14,462 nt of DNA from Bacteroidales bacterium (GCA_016293065.1 JAEDEY010000052.1:1-14462), one strand, 5' to 3'. Counted from the stretch's first letter, positions 6,993 to 13,002 are shown. Translations and numbers: made by a program. Notes: generated by a model not told the origin, from the letters alone.

Positions 6993-7612
6993 TGGAACTG
7001 AGTGTATTGAACAAGGAAGGTAAGGATACTGGTCGTAAGGTAGTCCTTAATGACGAGGTGTTTGGTATCGAGCCAAACAGCCATGTTGTTTACCTCGCTG
7101 TTAAGCAGTTCTTGGCTGATCAGCGCCAGGGTACTCATAAGTCAAAGCAGCGTAGTGAGATCGCAGGTTCTACTCGTAAGCTCGGTCGCCAGAAGGGCGG
7201 CGGCGGTGCTCGTCGTGGTGATATCAACTCTCCAGTGCTCGTTGGTGGTGGTCGCGTATTCGGTCCAGTGCCTCGCGATTATAGCTTCAAGCTCAACAAG
7301 AAGGTTAAGCAGCTTGCTCGCAAGTCTGCTCTTTCACAGAAAGCGATTGAGAGTGCAATTGTTGTAGTAGAGGATTTCAATTTGGAAACTCCATCTACCA
7401 AAGCATTTGTAAGCATCACTAAAAACCTGCAAGTTGCTGATAAAAAGGCGTTGTTTGTTTTGAATTCTAAAGAAAATAACGTACTTTTGTCTGCTCGAAA
7501 TTTGAAAAAGGTCAACGTAGTTGAAGCAAATTCACTCAATACCTACATCGTGATGAACAGCAATGTTCTCGTTTTGAGCGAAAGCGCAGTTGAATCTGTT
7601 AACAAACTCTAA
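6992..7612 (+). CDS. rplD: 50S ribosomal protein L4 (uL4)
   Basis: Large-subunit protein with an extended loop that lines the peptide exit tunnel; in E. coli it also represses the S10 operon. It has 206 residues, close to the usual 200-210. The tunnel loop is at about residues 62-76 and reads RKLGRQKGGGGARRGD, where many bacteria have RKPxRQKGTGxAR; K68 is kept but a four-glycine run replaces the GTG step. VFGPVPRDYSFKLNKKV follows. The start overlaps the rplC stop by one base. Lysine codons change within the gene: AAG in 13 of 14 before about 7370, but AAA in 6 of 8 afterwards. The AT-rich 3' part also carries a promoter-like site. Confidence 0.97.
   Translation: MELSVLNKEGKDTGRKVVLNDEVFGIEPNSHVVYLAVKQFLADQRQGTHKSKQRSEIAGSTRKLGRQKGGGGARRGDINSPVLVGGGRVFGPVPRDYSFKLNKKVKQLARKSALSQKAIESAIVVVEDFNLETPSTKAFVSITKNLQVADKKALFVLNSKENNVLLSARNLKKVNVVEANSLNTYIVMNSNVLVLSESAVESVNKL
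7459..7489 (+). promoter_or_regulatory. Candidate internal promoter in the 3' end of rplD
   Basis: TTTG at 7459-7462 is followed after exactly 19 nt by TACTTTTG at 7482-7489, a full match to the Bacteroidetes TTTG / TAnnTTTG pattern. The spacing equals that of the rnhB site. It lies where lysine codon use shifts from AAG to AAA. Other TAnnTTTG matches in the operon (5574, 10223, 10806) lack a TTTG at the right distance. It could give extra transcription of rplW and downstream genes. A chance match in an AT-rich segment is possible. Confidence 0.35.
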
Positions 7613-7624
7613 AAGATTGACAAC

Positions 7625-7960
7625 ATGGCAATTTTGATTAAACCAATCGTAACTGAGAAGATGACAGAGATTACAGATCTCTCTTCACAGGCTCGCAAAA
7701 AGAAGGACGGAAGCGCTCCTGTAAATTGCAAATATGGCTTCTATGTTGATCCATCTGCTAACAAGATTCAGATCAAGAAGGCCGTTGAGGATAAGTTCGG
7801 TGTGACTGTTCTTTCAGTTAACACTTGCAACTATTCTGGCAAGGTTAAAAGTCGCTACACAAAGAAGGGTCTCATCGTTGGAAAGACTTCTGCTTTCAAG
7901 AAGGCATTCGTAACACTCAAGGATGGTGACCAGATTGATTTCTATAGCAATATCAATTAA
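7625..7960 (+). CDS. rplW: 50S ribosomal protein L23 (uL23) with an N-terminal insert
   Basis: Large-subunit protein at the peptide tunnel exit, where trigger factor and signal recognition particle dock. It has 111 residues, against about 96 in many Bacteroides. The extra length is a Lys-rich, polar segment at about residues 19-33 (LSSQARKKKDGSAPV) between the first helix (VTEKMTEITD) and the first core strand (CKYGFYVDP). The rest is typical: ANKIQIKKAVEDKFGVTV, SRYTKKG and FKKAFVTLKDGDQIDFYSNI. It starts 12 nt after rplD and is followed by a 123-nt structured spacer before rplB. Confidence 0.95.
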   Translation: MAILIKPIVTEKMTEITDLSSQARKKKDGSAPVNCKYGFYVDPSANKIQIKKAVEDKFGVTVLSVNTCNYSGKVKSRYTKKGLIVGKTSAFKKAFVTLKDGDQIDFYSNIN

Positions 7961-8083
7961 TATTTATTCAGATTTCAGTCGCCCTGCGGCGCAGCAAAGT
8001 ATTTCGAAAGCCTAAAGGATTCGTCCGATAGTAACTCTGAAATTCAGAAATTGAGCTCTGGCGACTGATTAAAGTTAAAACAA
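7961..8083 (+). promoter_or_regulatory. Structured rplW-rplB spacer, multi-branched RNA candidate
   Basis: A perfect 9-bp stem, TCAGTCGCC (7975-7983) with GGCGACTGA (8060-8068), encloses 76 nt and ends 15 nt before the rplB ATG. Inside are three possible small hairpins: CTGC/GCAG (7984-7987 with 7991-7994), CGAA..CC/GG..TTCG (8005-8023), and CTGA/TCAG (8037-8040 with 8044-8047). That gives a compact multi-branch shape. There is no U-run, so it does not look like an intrinsic terminator. It is best explained as a cis-acting mRNA element controlling rplB or later genes; the ligand is unknown, with L2 or another product of the operon the first suspect. Confidence 0.5.
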
Positions 8084-8911
8084 ATGGCAGTTAGAAAATT
8101 TAAACCTACAACCCCAGGTCAAAGAGGAAAGGTTATTAGCACATTCGAAGAGATTACTGCTTCGAAGCCAGAAAAGTCCTTGACAGTTGGTAAGGTTAAG
8201 ACAGGTGGTCGTAACAACCAGGGTCGCTTGACAATGCGTTACATTGGTGGTGGTCACAAGCGTTCTTACCGTTTCATCGACTTCAAGCGCAACAAGAATG
8301 GGGTTCCTGCTACAGTAAAGAGCATCGAGTATGATCCAAACCGTTCGGCTCGCATCGCGCTCCTTTACTATGCAGATGGTGAAAAGGCTTATATCCTTGC
8401 ACCAAATGGATTGAAGGTAGGCACTAAGGTTGTTTCTGGTCCAGATGCGCTTCCAGAAGTTGGTAATGCGCTTCCATTGGCAAGCATCCCAGTCGGTACT
8501 GTAATCCACAATATTGAGCTTCGTCCCGGTCAGGGCGCCGCACTCGTTCGTTCAGCTGGTGTATTTGCTCAGCTTACTTCAAAGGAAGGAAACTATGCTA
8601 TCATCAAGTTGCCTTCAGGTGAGACTCGTAAGATTCTTGCAACTTGCATGGCAACAGTCGGTAGTGTAGGTAACTCAGACCATGCACTCGAGAAGAGTGG
8701 TAAGGCTGGTCGTTCTCGCTGGTTGGGTCGTCGTCCACACAACCGTGGTGTCGTAATGAACCCAGTAGATCACCCAATGGGTGGTGGTGAAGGTCGTCAG
8801 TCTGGTGGTCACCCACGTTCACGTAAGGGTCTCTACGCTAAGGGTCTTAAGACTCGCTCACCAAAGAAGCAGTCTAATAAGTATATTATCGAGAGAGCTA
8901 ATAAGAAGTAA
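8084..8911 (+). CDS. rplB: 50S ribosomal protein L2 (uL2)
   Basis: Core 50S protein required for subunit association and for building the peptidyl transferase centre. The 275 residues match the family (about 273-277). The N-terminal OB domain includes GGRNNQGRLTMRYIGGGHKR (41-60) and the SH3-like domain includes PGQGAALVRSAG (148-159). The highly conserved C-terminal MNPVDHPMGGGEG contains H230, the counterpart of E. coli H229. The tail GLYAKGLKTRSPKKQSNKYI is typical of Bacteroidales. The start follows the leader TAAAGTTAAAACAA, the same 14-mer found before rpsL, and lies just downstream of a large closed RNA stem. Confidence 0.98.
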   Translation: MAVRKFKPTTPGQRGKVISTFEEITASKPEKSLTVGKVKTGGRNNQGRLTMRYIGGGHKRSYRFIDFKRNKNGVPATVKSIEYDPNRSARIALLYYADGEKAYILAPNGLKVGTKVVSGPDALPEVGNALPLASIPVGTVIHNIELRPGQGAALVRSAGVFAQLTSKEGNYAIIKLPSGETRKILATCMATVGSVGNSDHALEKSGKAGRSRWLGRRPHNRGVVMNPVDHPMGGGEGRQSGGHPRSRKGLYAKGLKTRSPKKQSNKYIIERANKK

Positions 8912-8921
8912 TTTGAAGTAA
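8909..8921 (+). repeat. 13-bp direct repeat in gene leaders, copy 1 (before rpsS)
   Basis: TAATTTGAAGTAA includes the rplB stop codon. An identical copy lies at 9228-9240, just before the rplV ATG. Two perfect 13-mers in adjacent spacers of 34 and 29 nt are more than base composition easily explains. The function is unknown; a translation-initiation leader motif is one possibility. Confidence 0.5.
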
Positions 8922-8945
8922 GTAACACATTATTTTAATATAAAT

Positions 8946-9212
8946 ATGAGTCGTTCCTTAAAAAAAGGCCCGTTTATTAGCGTAAAGCTCGAGAAGAAGG
9001 TTCTCGCTATGAATGAATCTGGCAAGAAGTCTGTAATTAAGACTTGGTCTCGTGCTTCTATGATCTCTCCTGATTTTGTAGGTCACACTTTCGCTGTTCA
9101 CAACGGAAACAAGTTTGTTCCAGTTTATGTAACTGAGAATATGGTTGGCCATAAGCTTGGCGAGTTTTCAATGACTCGCACATTCCGTGGTCACTCTGGT
9201 AATCGTAAATAA
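8946..9212 (+). CDS. rpsS: 30S ribosomal protein S19 (uS19)
   Basis: Small-subunit head protein that binds 16S rRNA in a complex with S13 and contacts the A-site region. The 88 residues are normal. SLKKGPFIS lies at 4-12, SRASMISPDFVGHTFAVHNG at 35-54, and the family signature VTENMVGHKLGEFSMTRTF at 62-80, ending RGHSG. It starts 34 nt after rplB behind an A/T-rich leader with no SD. The leader contains two sequences repeated elsewhere in the operon: TAATTTGAAGTAA, also before rplV, and ACACATTATTT, also before fusA. Confidence 0.97.
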   Translation: MSRSLKKGPFISVKLEKKVLAMNESGKKSVIKTWSRASMISPDFVGHTFAVHNGNKFVPVYVTENMVGHKLGEFSMTRTFRGHSGNRK

Positions 9213-9227
9213 TAGGGTCTTACTAAA

Positions 9228-9240
9228 TAATTTGAAGTAA
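9228..9240 (+). repeat. 13-bp direct repeat in gene leaders, copy 2 (before rplV)
   Basis: This is identical to 8909-8921 (TAATTTGAAGTAA) and ends one base before the rplV start codon. The A/T-rich sequence fits the A-rich, SD-less start regions of Bacteroidetes. Confidence 0.5.
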
Positions 9241-9241
9241 A

Positions 9242-9637
9242 ATGGCTAATAGAAAACAACAATCTGCCAATAAGCTGAAGGAAGTTCGTAAGAATACCTA
9301 TTTTGCTAAGCTGAACAATATCCCAACATCTCCACGTAAAATGCGTCTTGTAGCTGATATGGTACGCGGTATGGAGGTTTTCAAGGCTTTGGGTGTTCTT
9401 CATTTTTCTAATAAGGAAGCAGCTGCTAAAGTTGAGCTCCTTCTCCGTTCTGCAATCGCAAACTGGGAGGCAAAGAATGAGCGTAAGGCTGAGAGCGGTG
9501 AGTTGAAGATTTCTTCAATCTTCGTCGATGAAGGAGCTACAATCAAGCGTCTTCGTCCAGCTCCACAGGGTCGTGCTTATCGTATTCGTAAGCGCAGCAA
9601 TCATGTGACTTTATCAGTTGATTCAATTAATAAATAA
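9242..9637 (+). CDS. rplV: 50S ribosomal protein L22 (uL22)
   Basis: Large-subunit protein whose long beta-hairpin, with that of L4, forms the constriction of the exit tunnel. It has 131 residues. The core fold starts at about residue 20 (YFAKLNNIPTSPRKMRLVADMVRG). The tunnel hairpin lies in about 96-124, with IKRLRPAPQGRAYRIRKR at 101-118. I see no insertion or deletion in the hairpin of the kind linked to macrolide resistance. The N terminus carries about 18 polar, Lys-rich residues before the core, as in related Bacteroidales. The ATG follows the 13-mer TAATTTGAAGTAA by one base, and rpsC starts 11 nt after the stop. Confidence 0.97.
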   Translation: MANRKQQSANKLKEVRKNTYFAKLNNIPTSPRKMRLVADMVRGMEVFKALGVLHFSNKEAAAKVELLLRSAIANWEAKNERKAESGELKISSIFVDEGATIKRLRPAPQGRAYRIRKRSNHVTLSVDSINK

Positions 9638-9648
9638 ACAAAGCCAAA

Positions 9649-10392
9649 ATGGGACAGAAAATTTCTCCAATTAGTAACCGTTTGGGTATCATCCGTGGTT
9701 GGGACTCTAACTGGTTCTGCAGTAAGAATTGCGGTGAGACAATCGTTGAGGATTCAAAGATCCGTAAGTATCTGAATGCCCGTTTGGCAAATGCGAGTCT
9801 TTCACGTATAGTAATTGAGCGTACATTAAAACTCGTTACAATCACAATCTGCACTGCTCGTCCTGGTGTAATCATCGGTAAGGGTGGTAAGGATGTCGAT
9901 ACTTTGAAAGAAGAGCTTAAGTCAATTACAGACAAGGATGTTCAGATCAACATCTATGAGATAAAGAAGCCAGATCTCGATGCTACTATCGTGGCTAATA
10001 ATATTGCTCGTCAGCTCGAGAATAAAGTTGCTTATCGTCGTGCTTGCAAGACTGCTATTGCTAATGCTATGCGTGCTGGTGCTGAAGGTATCAAGATTCA
10101 GTTCAGCGGTCGTCTTAACGGCGCAGAAATGTCACGCAAGGAGCTTTACAAGGAAGGTCGTACTCCACTGCATACATTCCGTGCTGATATCGACTATTGC
10201 CTTGCTGAAGCATTAACAAAAGTAGGTTTGATTGGTATCAAGGTGTGGATCTGCCGTGGTGAGGTTTATGGCAAGAAGGATCTTGCTCCAAATTTCGCTA
10301 AGCAGAAGGACACTCGCAGCCAAGGAGGTGATCGTCAGCGTGAAGGACGTGATCGTCAGCGCCGCGGTGGTTTCCGAAACAACAAAAAATAA
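9649..10392 (+). CDS. rpsC: 30S ribosomal protein S3 (uS3)
   Basis: Small-subunit protein at the mRNA entry tunnel that, with S4 and S5, contributes to mRNA unwinding. It has 247 residues. The KH type II domain shows VIIGKGGKD at 74-82. R130, R131 and K134 (in AYRRACK) correspond to the E. coli S3 residues implicated in helicase activity. The C-terminal domain has GRTPLHTFRADIDY (170-183). The tail from about 223 is Arg/Gly-rich with a near-repeat of seven residues (GDRQREG, RDRQRRG), encoded by a 13-bp direct repeat. The DNA for this tail contains AAGGAGGTGATC (10322-10333), a perfect 12-nt complement of the 16S rRNA 3' end. Confidence 0.97.
   Translation: MGQKISPISNRLGIIRGWDSNWFCSKNCGETIVEDSKIRKYLNARLANASLSRIVIERTLKLVTITICTARPGVIIGKGGKDVDTLKEELKSITDKDVQINIYEIKKPDLDATIVANNIARQLENKVAYRRACKTAIANAMRAGAEGIKIQFSGRLNGAEMSRKELYKEGRTPLHTFRADIDYCLAEALTKVGLIGIKVWICRGEVYGKKDLAPNFAKQKDTRSQGGDRQREGRDRQRRGGFRNNKK
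10322..10333 (+). other. Perfect anti-SD complement inside rpsC
   Basis: AAGGAGGTGATC is fully complementary to the conserved 3' tail of bacterial 16S rRNA (GATCACCTCCTT). It lies within the codons for QGGD in the S3 tail, 86 nt before the rplP ATG. GTG at 10340, 11 nt after GGAGG, opens a +2-frame stretch of 25 codons that ends TAA at 10415-10417, two bases before the rplP start. Neither pausing nor initiation here is shown by sequence alone. Confidence 0.4.
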
Positions 10393-10419
10393 TATTAACG
10401 ATTTAGAAGCTTTATAACA

Positions 10420-10854
10420 ATGTTACAGCCGAAAAGAACTAAGTTCCGCAGACAACAGCGTAACAACCTCAAGGGTAATGCCCAGCGTGGTAATCAGCTT
10501 GTCTTCGGTTCATTCGGAATCAAGACGCTTGATAACAAGTGGATCAATTCGCGTCAGCTTGAAGCCGCTCGTATCGCTATTACCCGTTATATGCAGCGTG
10601 AAGGTCAGCTCTGGTGCCGTGTCTTCCCTGATAAACCATACACTCGTAAGCCTGCCGATGTCCGAATGGGTAAAGGTAAGGGTGATCCAGATGGTTGGGT
10701 AGCAGACTGCAATCCAGGTCGTATCCTCTTCGAAATCGAAGGTGTACCTTTTGAGATTGCAAAAGAGGCACTCCGCCTTGGCGCTCAGAAATTGCCAGTA
10801 TTAACTAAGTTTGTCGTACGTCGTGACTACGATCCAGAACTTATCGTCCTCTAA
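10420..10854 (+). CDS. rplP: 50S ribosomal protein L16 (uL16)
   Basis: Late-assembly 50S protein that contacts A- and P-site tRNA elbows and completes the peptidyl transferase region. The 144 residues are slightly longer than E. coli (136). MLQPKRTKFRRQQR opens the protein, and the signature RMGKGKGDPDGWVA covers 82-95. R82 corresponds to the arginine that is hydroxylated in E. coli L16; modification here is unknown. FEIAKEALRLGAQKLP lies at 111-126. It starts 27 nt after rpsC with no SD in the spacer. Confidence 0.97.
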   Translation: MLQPKRTKFRRQQRNNLKGNAQRGNQLVFGSFGIKTLDNKWINSRQLEAARIAITRYMQREGQLWCRVFPDKPYTRKPADVRMGKGKGDPDGWVADCNPGRILFEIEGVPFEIAKEALRLGAQKLPVLTKFVVRRDYDPELIVL

Positions 10855-10873
10855 TTTGTAAAGACCAATAACA

Positions 10874-11074
10874 ATGAAAGCTCAAGAAATTAAGAATCTT
10901 ACAACTGAAGAATTGACTGGTCGTATCGCAGAAGAGAAGGCACAGTTGGATAATCTCAAGTTTAACCACGCGATTAGTCCTCTTGACAATCCAATGGTTA
11001 TCCGCGCTACTCGTCGCAACGTTGCACGTCTGATGACAGAGTTGGCTAAGCGTAATGCTGAAGCTGAACTTTAA
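10874..11074 (+). CDS. rpmC: 50S ribosomal protein L29 (uL29)
   Basis: Small, two-helix 50S protein near the tunnel exit, next to L23. The 66 residues fit the family (about 60-70). It opens MKAQEIKNLTTEEL, and the first long helix runs to about residue 34. The connecting segment PLDNPMVIRATRRNVARL (36-53) is characteristic, followed by the second helix, which ends in ELAKRNAEAEL. It starts 19 nt after rplP and is followed by a 32-nt A/T-rich spacer before rpsQ, the usual gene order. Confidence 0.96.
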   Translation: MKAQEIKNLTTEELTGRIAEEKAQLDNLKFNHAISPLDNPMVIRATRRNVARLMTELAKRNAEAEL

Positions 11075-11106
11075 TCAATTCTATTTTATTTACAACAGAT
11101 TTTTTC

Positions 11107-11364
11107 ATGGAAACAAGAAATCTCAGAAAAACAAGAATCGGAATCGTCTCCAGCGATAAGATGGATAAGACCATCACTGTTACTGTGAAGTACAAGGAGA
11201 AACATCCGATCTATGGTAAGTTCGTCAACAAGACGAAGAAATACCATGCTCATGACGAAAAGAATGAGTGTCAGGTAGGAGATAAGGTCCTCTTGATGGA
11301 AACTCGTCCGCTGAGCAAGACTAAAAGATGGCGTTTAGTAGAAATTATCGAAAAGGCTAAGTAA
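11107..11364 (+). CDS. rpsQ: 30S ribosomal protein S17 (uS17)
   Basis: Primary 16S-binding protein of the 30S body with an OB fold. The 85 residues are normal. METRNLRKTRIGIVSSDKMD starts the domain, KTITVTVKYKEKHPIYGKFV follows, and the family signature GDKVLLMETRPLS lies at 58-70, then KTKRWRLVEI. The ATG follows a T-rich run (TTTTTTC) and has no SD. rplN begins only 4 nt after the stop, so the two are probably translationally coupled. Confidence 0.97.
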   Translation: METRNLRKTRIGIVSSDKMDKTITVTVKYKEKHPIYGKFVNKTKKYHAHDEKNECQVGDKVLLMETRPLSKTKRWRLVEIIEKAK

Positions 11365-11368
11365 TATT

Positions 11369-11734
11369 ATGATACAGACAGAATCAAGACTCAAAATCGC
11401 CGATAACTCAGGCGGTAAGGAATGCCTTTGCATCCGTGTATTAGGTGGTACTGGTCGTCGATATGCATCTGTAGGTGATATTATCGTCGTTACAGTTAAG
11501 AGCGTCATCCCATCAAGCGATATGAAGAAGGGTACAGTATCAAAGGCTGTTATCGTTCGCACAAAGAAAGAAGTTCGTCGTCCAGACGGTTCTTATATCC
11601 GCTTTGATGATAACGCATGTGTGTTGTTGAATAACGCAGGTGATATGCGTGGTTCACGTATCTTCGGCCCAGTTGCTCGTGAGTTGCGTGCTACCAATAT
11701 GAAGATTGTTTCATTGGCACCTGAAGTGCTCTAA
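11369..11734 (+). CDS. rplN: 50S ribosomal protein L14 (uL14)
   Basis: Highly conserved 50S protein at the intersubunit bridge, next to L3 and L19, and the docking site for ribosome silencing factor RsfS. The 121 residues match the family (122 in E. coli). MIQTESRLKIADNSGGKE opens it. CIRVLGGTGRRYASVGDIIV lies at 21-40, the signature VRTKKEVRRPDGSYIRFDDN at 63-82, and GSRIFGPVARELR at 95-107. After the stop, a 4-codon frame ATG-TAT-AAG-TTA-TGA (11737-11751) ends overlapping the rplX start codon. Confidence 0.98.
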   Translation: MIQTESRLKIADNSGGKECLCIRVLGGTGRRYASVGDIIVVTVKSVIPSSDMKKGTVSKAVIVRTKKEVRRPDGSYIRFDDNACVLLNNAGDMRGSRIFGPVARELRATNMKIVSLAPEVL

Positions 11735-11747
11735 TAATGTATAAGTT

Positions 11748-12032
11748 ATGATAAAGTTACACATTAAGAAGGGTGATACAGTTTATGTAAACTCTGGCGA
11801 ATATAAGGGAGTTACTGGTCAGGTACTCTCTGTTGACCGCGAGAAAATGCGTGCTGTAGTTGAGGGTGTTAATATTGTGAAGAAGAGCACAAAGCCAAAT
11901 GCAAAGAACCCACAGGGTGGCATTATTGAGCAGGAGGCTCCTATCCACATTTCAAAGCTCAATCGTGTTGATGCAGAGGGTAAGGTTCTCCGTTCAACTG
12001 GTAAGGCTATGAAGGTAACCGTTAAAAAGTAA
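11748..12032 (+). CDS. rplX: 50S ribosomal protein L24 (uL24)
   Basis: Assembly-initiator 50S protein that binds the 5' part of 23S rRNA and sits near the tunnel exit. It has 94 residues. The N-terminal KOW motif is clear: KLHIKKGDTVYVNSGEYKG at 3-21, then VTGQVLSVD. The family segment KSTKPNAKNPQGGIIEQEAP follows, then IHISKLNRVD. I chose the ATG at 11748 because it puts the KOW motif at the usual distance. That ATG overlaps the stop of a 4-codon frame as ATGA. The gene's TAA at 12030-12032 overlaps the SD sequence of rplE. Confidence 0.96.
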   Translation: MIKLHIKKGDTVYVNSGEYKGVTGQVLSVDREKMRAVVEGVNIVKKSTKPNAKNPQGGIIEQEAPIHISKLNRVDAEGKVLRSTGKAMKVTVKK

Positions 12033-12036
12033 GGAG
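12031..12036 (+). promoter_or_regulatory. Shine-Dalgarno site of rplE
   Basis: AAGGAG lies 8 nt before the rplE ATG and overlaps the rplX stop codon. SD sites are scarce in this operon, as is usual in Bacteroidetes, so this one stands out. Confidence 0.7.
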
Positions 12037-12044
12037 ATTAGATA

Positions 12045-12599
12045 ATGGCAAATACTGCATCACTTAAGCAATATTACAAGGAGACCATCGTTCCTGCACT
12101 TACTAAGCAGTTCAACTATTCAACTGTTATGCAGGTACCTGTCCTTGAGAAGATCGTTATCAACGAAGGTCTTGGAATGGCCGTAGCTGATAAGAAGATC
12201 ATCGAGACTGCTATCGCTGAGCTCACTGCTATTACTGGTCAGAAGGCTGTTGCAACTGTTTCTAAGAAGGATATTGCGCAGTTCAAGGTTCGTAAGCAGA
12301 TGCCTATTGGCGTTCGCGTTACATTACGTCATCAAATGATGTATGAGTTCCTTGAGCGTCTCATCCGTGTTGCACTTCCTCGTATCCGAGACTTCGGCGG
12401 TATTGAGTCAAAGTTCGATGGACGTGGTAATTATACTCTTGGTATTACAGAGCAGATTATCTTCCCTGAGATCAATATTGACAGCATCCAGCGTATTCTT
12501 GGTATGAACATTACTTTCGTTACTTCTGCCAAGACTGACGAAGAGGGTTATGCTCTCCTCAAGGAGTTCGGTTTACCATTTAAGAACGCTAAAAAGTAA
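12045..12599 (+). CDS. rplE: 50S ribosomal protein L5 (uL5)
   Basis: Central protuberance protein that binds 5S rRNA and forms bridge B1b with S13. The 184 residues fit the family (E. coli 179). VPVLEKIVINEGLG lies at 31-44, and the family signature, including LTAITGQKAVATVSKKDIAQ, at 60-79. FKVRKQMPIGVRVTLR follows, and then RIRDFGGIESKFDGRGNYT. It has a proper SD (AAGGAG) at 8-nt spacing, unlike most neighbours. In E. coli the S8 binding site that represses the spc operon lies at the start of rplE. I see no comparable strong hairpin here; the structured element is instead before rpsH. Confidence 0.98.
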   Translation: MANTASLKQYYKETIVPALTKQFNYSTVMQVPVLEKIVINEGLGMAVADKKIIETAIAELTAITGQKAVATVSKKDIAQFKVRKQMPIGVRVTLRHQMMYEFLERLIRVALPRIRDFGGIESKFDGRGNYTLGITEQIIFPEINIDSIQRILGMNITFVTSAKTDEEGYALLKEFGLPFKNAKK

Positions 12600-12604
12600 T
12601 TGAT

Positions 12605-12892
12605 ATGGCAAAAATTTCAATGGTAGCTCGTGAGGTTAAACGCGCTAAACTTGTTGCAAAGTATGCAGCAAAGCGCGCAGAACTTAAGAAGAAGGCTAAT
12701 GCTGGTGACTATGAAGCTTGTCAGGCTCTCCAGTCACTTCCTAAGAATGCTTCTCCTGTTCGCCTCCACAATCGTTGCAAGGTTACTGGCCGTCCAAAGG
12801 GTTATATCCGTCAGTTCGGCATCTCTCGTATTCAGTTCCGTGAGATGGCTTCAGAAGGTTTGATCCCAGGCGTTCGCAAAGCAAGCTGGTAA
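12605..12892 (+). CDS. rpsN: 30S ribosomal protein S14 (uS14), zinc-free form
   Basis: Late-assembly protein of the 30S head. The 95-residue product is the C-minus type: the only cysteine in the signature region is C58 (HNRCKVTGRPKGYIRQFG), and the CxxC...CxxC zinc motif is absent. Its length is between the short form near 89 and the 99-101-residue forms known to me. The difference falls in the variable linker around residues 30-45 (ANAGDYEACQALQSL). The end, MASEGLIPGVRKASW, is standard. It begins 5 nt after rplE and is followed by the longest spacer in the operon, 147 nt, before rpsH. Confidence 0.97.
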   Translation: MAKISMVAREVKRAKLVAKYAAKRAELKKKANAGDYEACQALQSLPKNASPVRLHNRCKVTGRPKGYIRQFGISRIQFREMASEGLIPGVRKASW

Positions 12893-12902
12893 AAAATCTT
12901 TG

Positions 12903-12979
12903 ATATGTGATCTCATTTCAATAAGCTTTAGCTGTCATCTTTTGGCAGCTAAAGCAAAGTTGTGAATGAGTGTTCATAT
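12903..12979 (+). promoter_or_regulatory. Long imperfect hairpin before rpsH, candidate S8 feedback site
   Basis: The apical stem is 12 bp (12925-12936 with 12944-12955; one G-T pair, the rest Watson-Crick) with a 7-nt loop. Below it CAA (12919-12921) can pair with TTG (12960-12962), CTCATT (12912-12917) with AATGAG (12965-12970), and ATATG (12903-12907) with CATAT (12975-12979), separated by a symmetric 4x4 internal loop (TGAT / TGTT). The whole spans 77 nt and lies 60 nt before the rpsH ATG. No U-run directly follows, so it is not a standard terminator. S8 controls the spc operon in E. coli through a similar kind of hairpin, which makes S8 a reasonable ligand to propose. Confidence 0.5.
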
Positions 12980-13002
12980 ACTTTTTTCAATTATTAAATA
13001 TT

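Noticed and set aside
8909..9240. The repeated TAATTTG motifs as promoter -7 boxes
   Set aside because: They are one base short of TAnnTTTG and have no -33 element, so I report them only as repeats.
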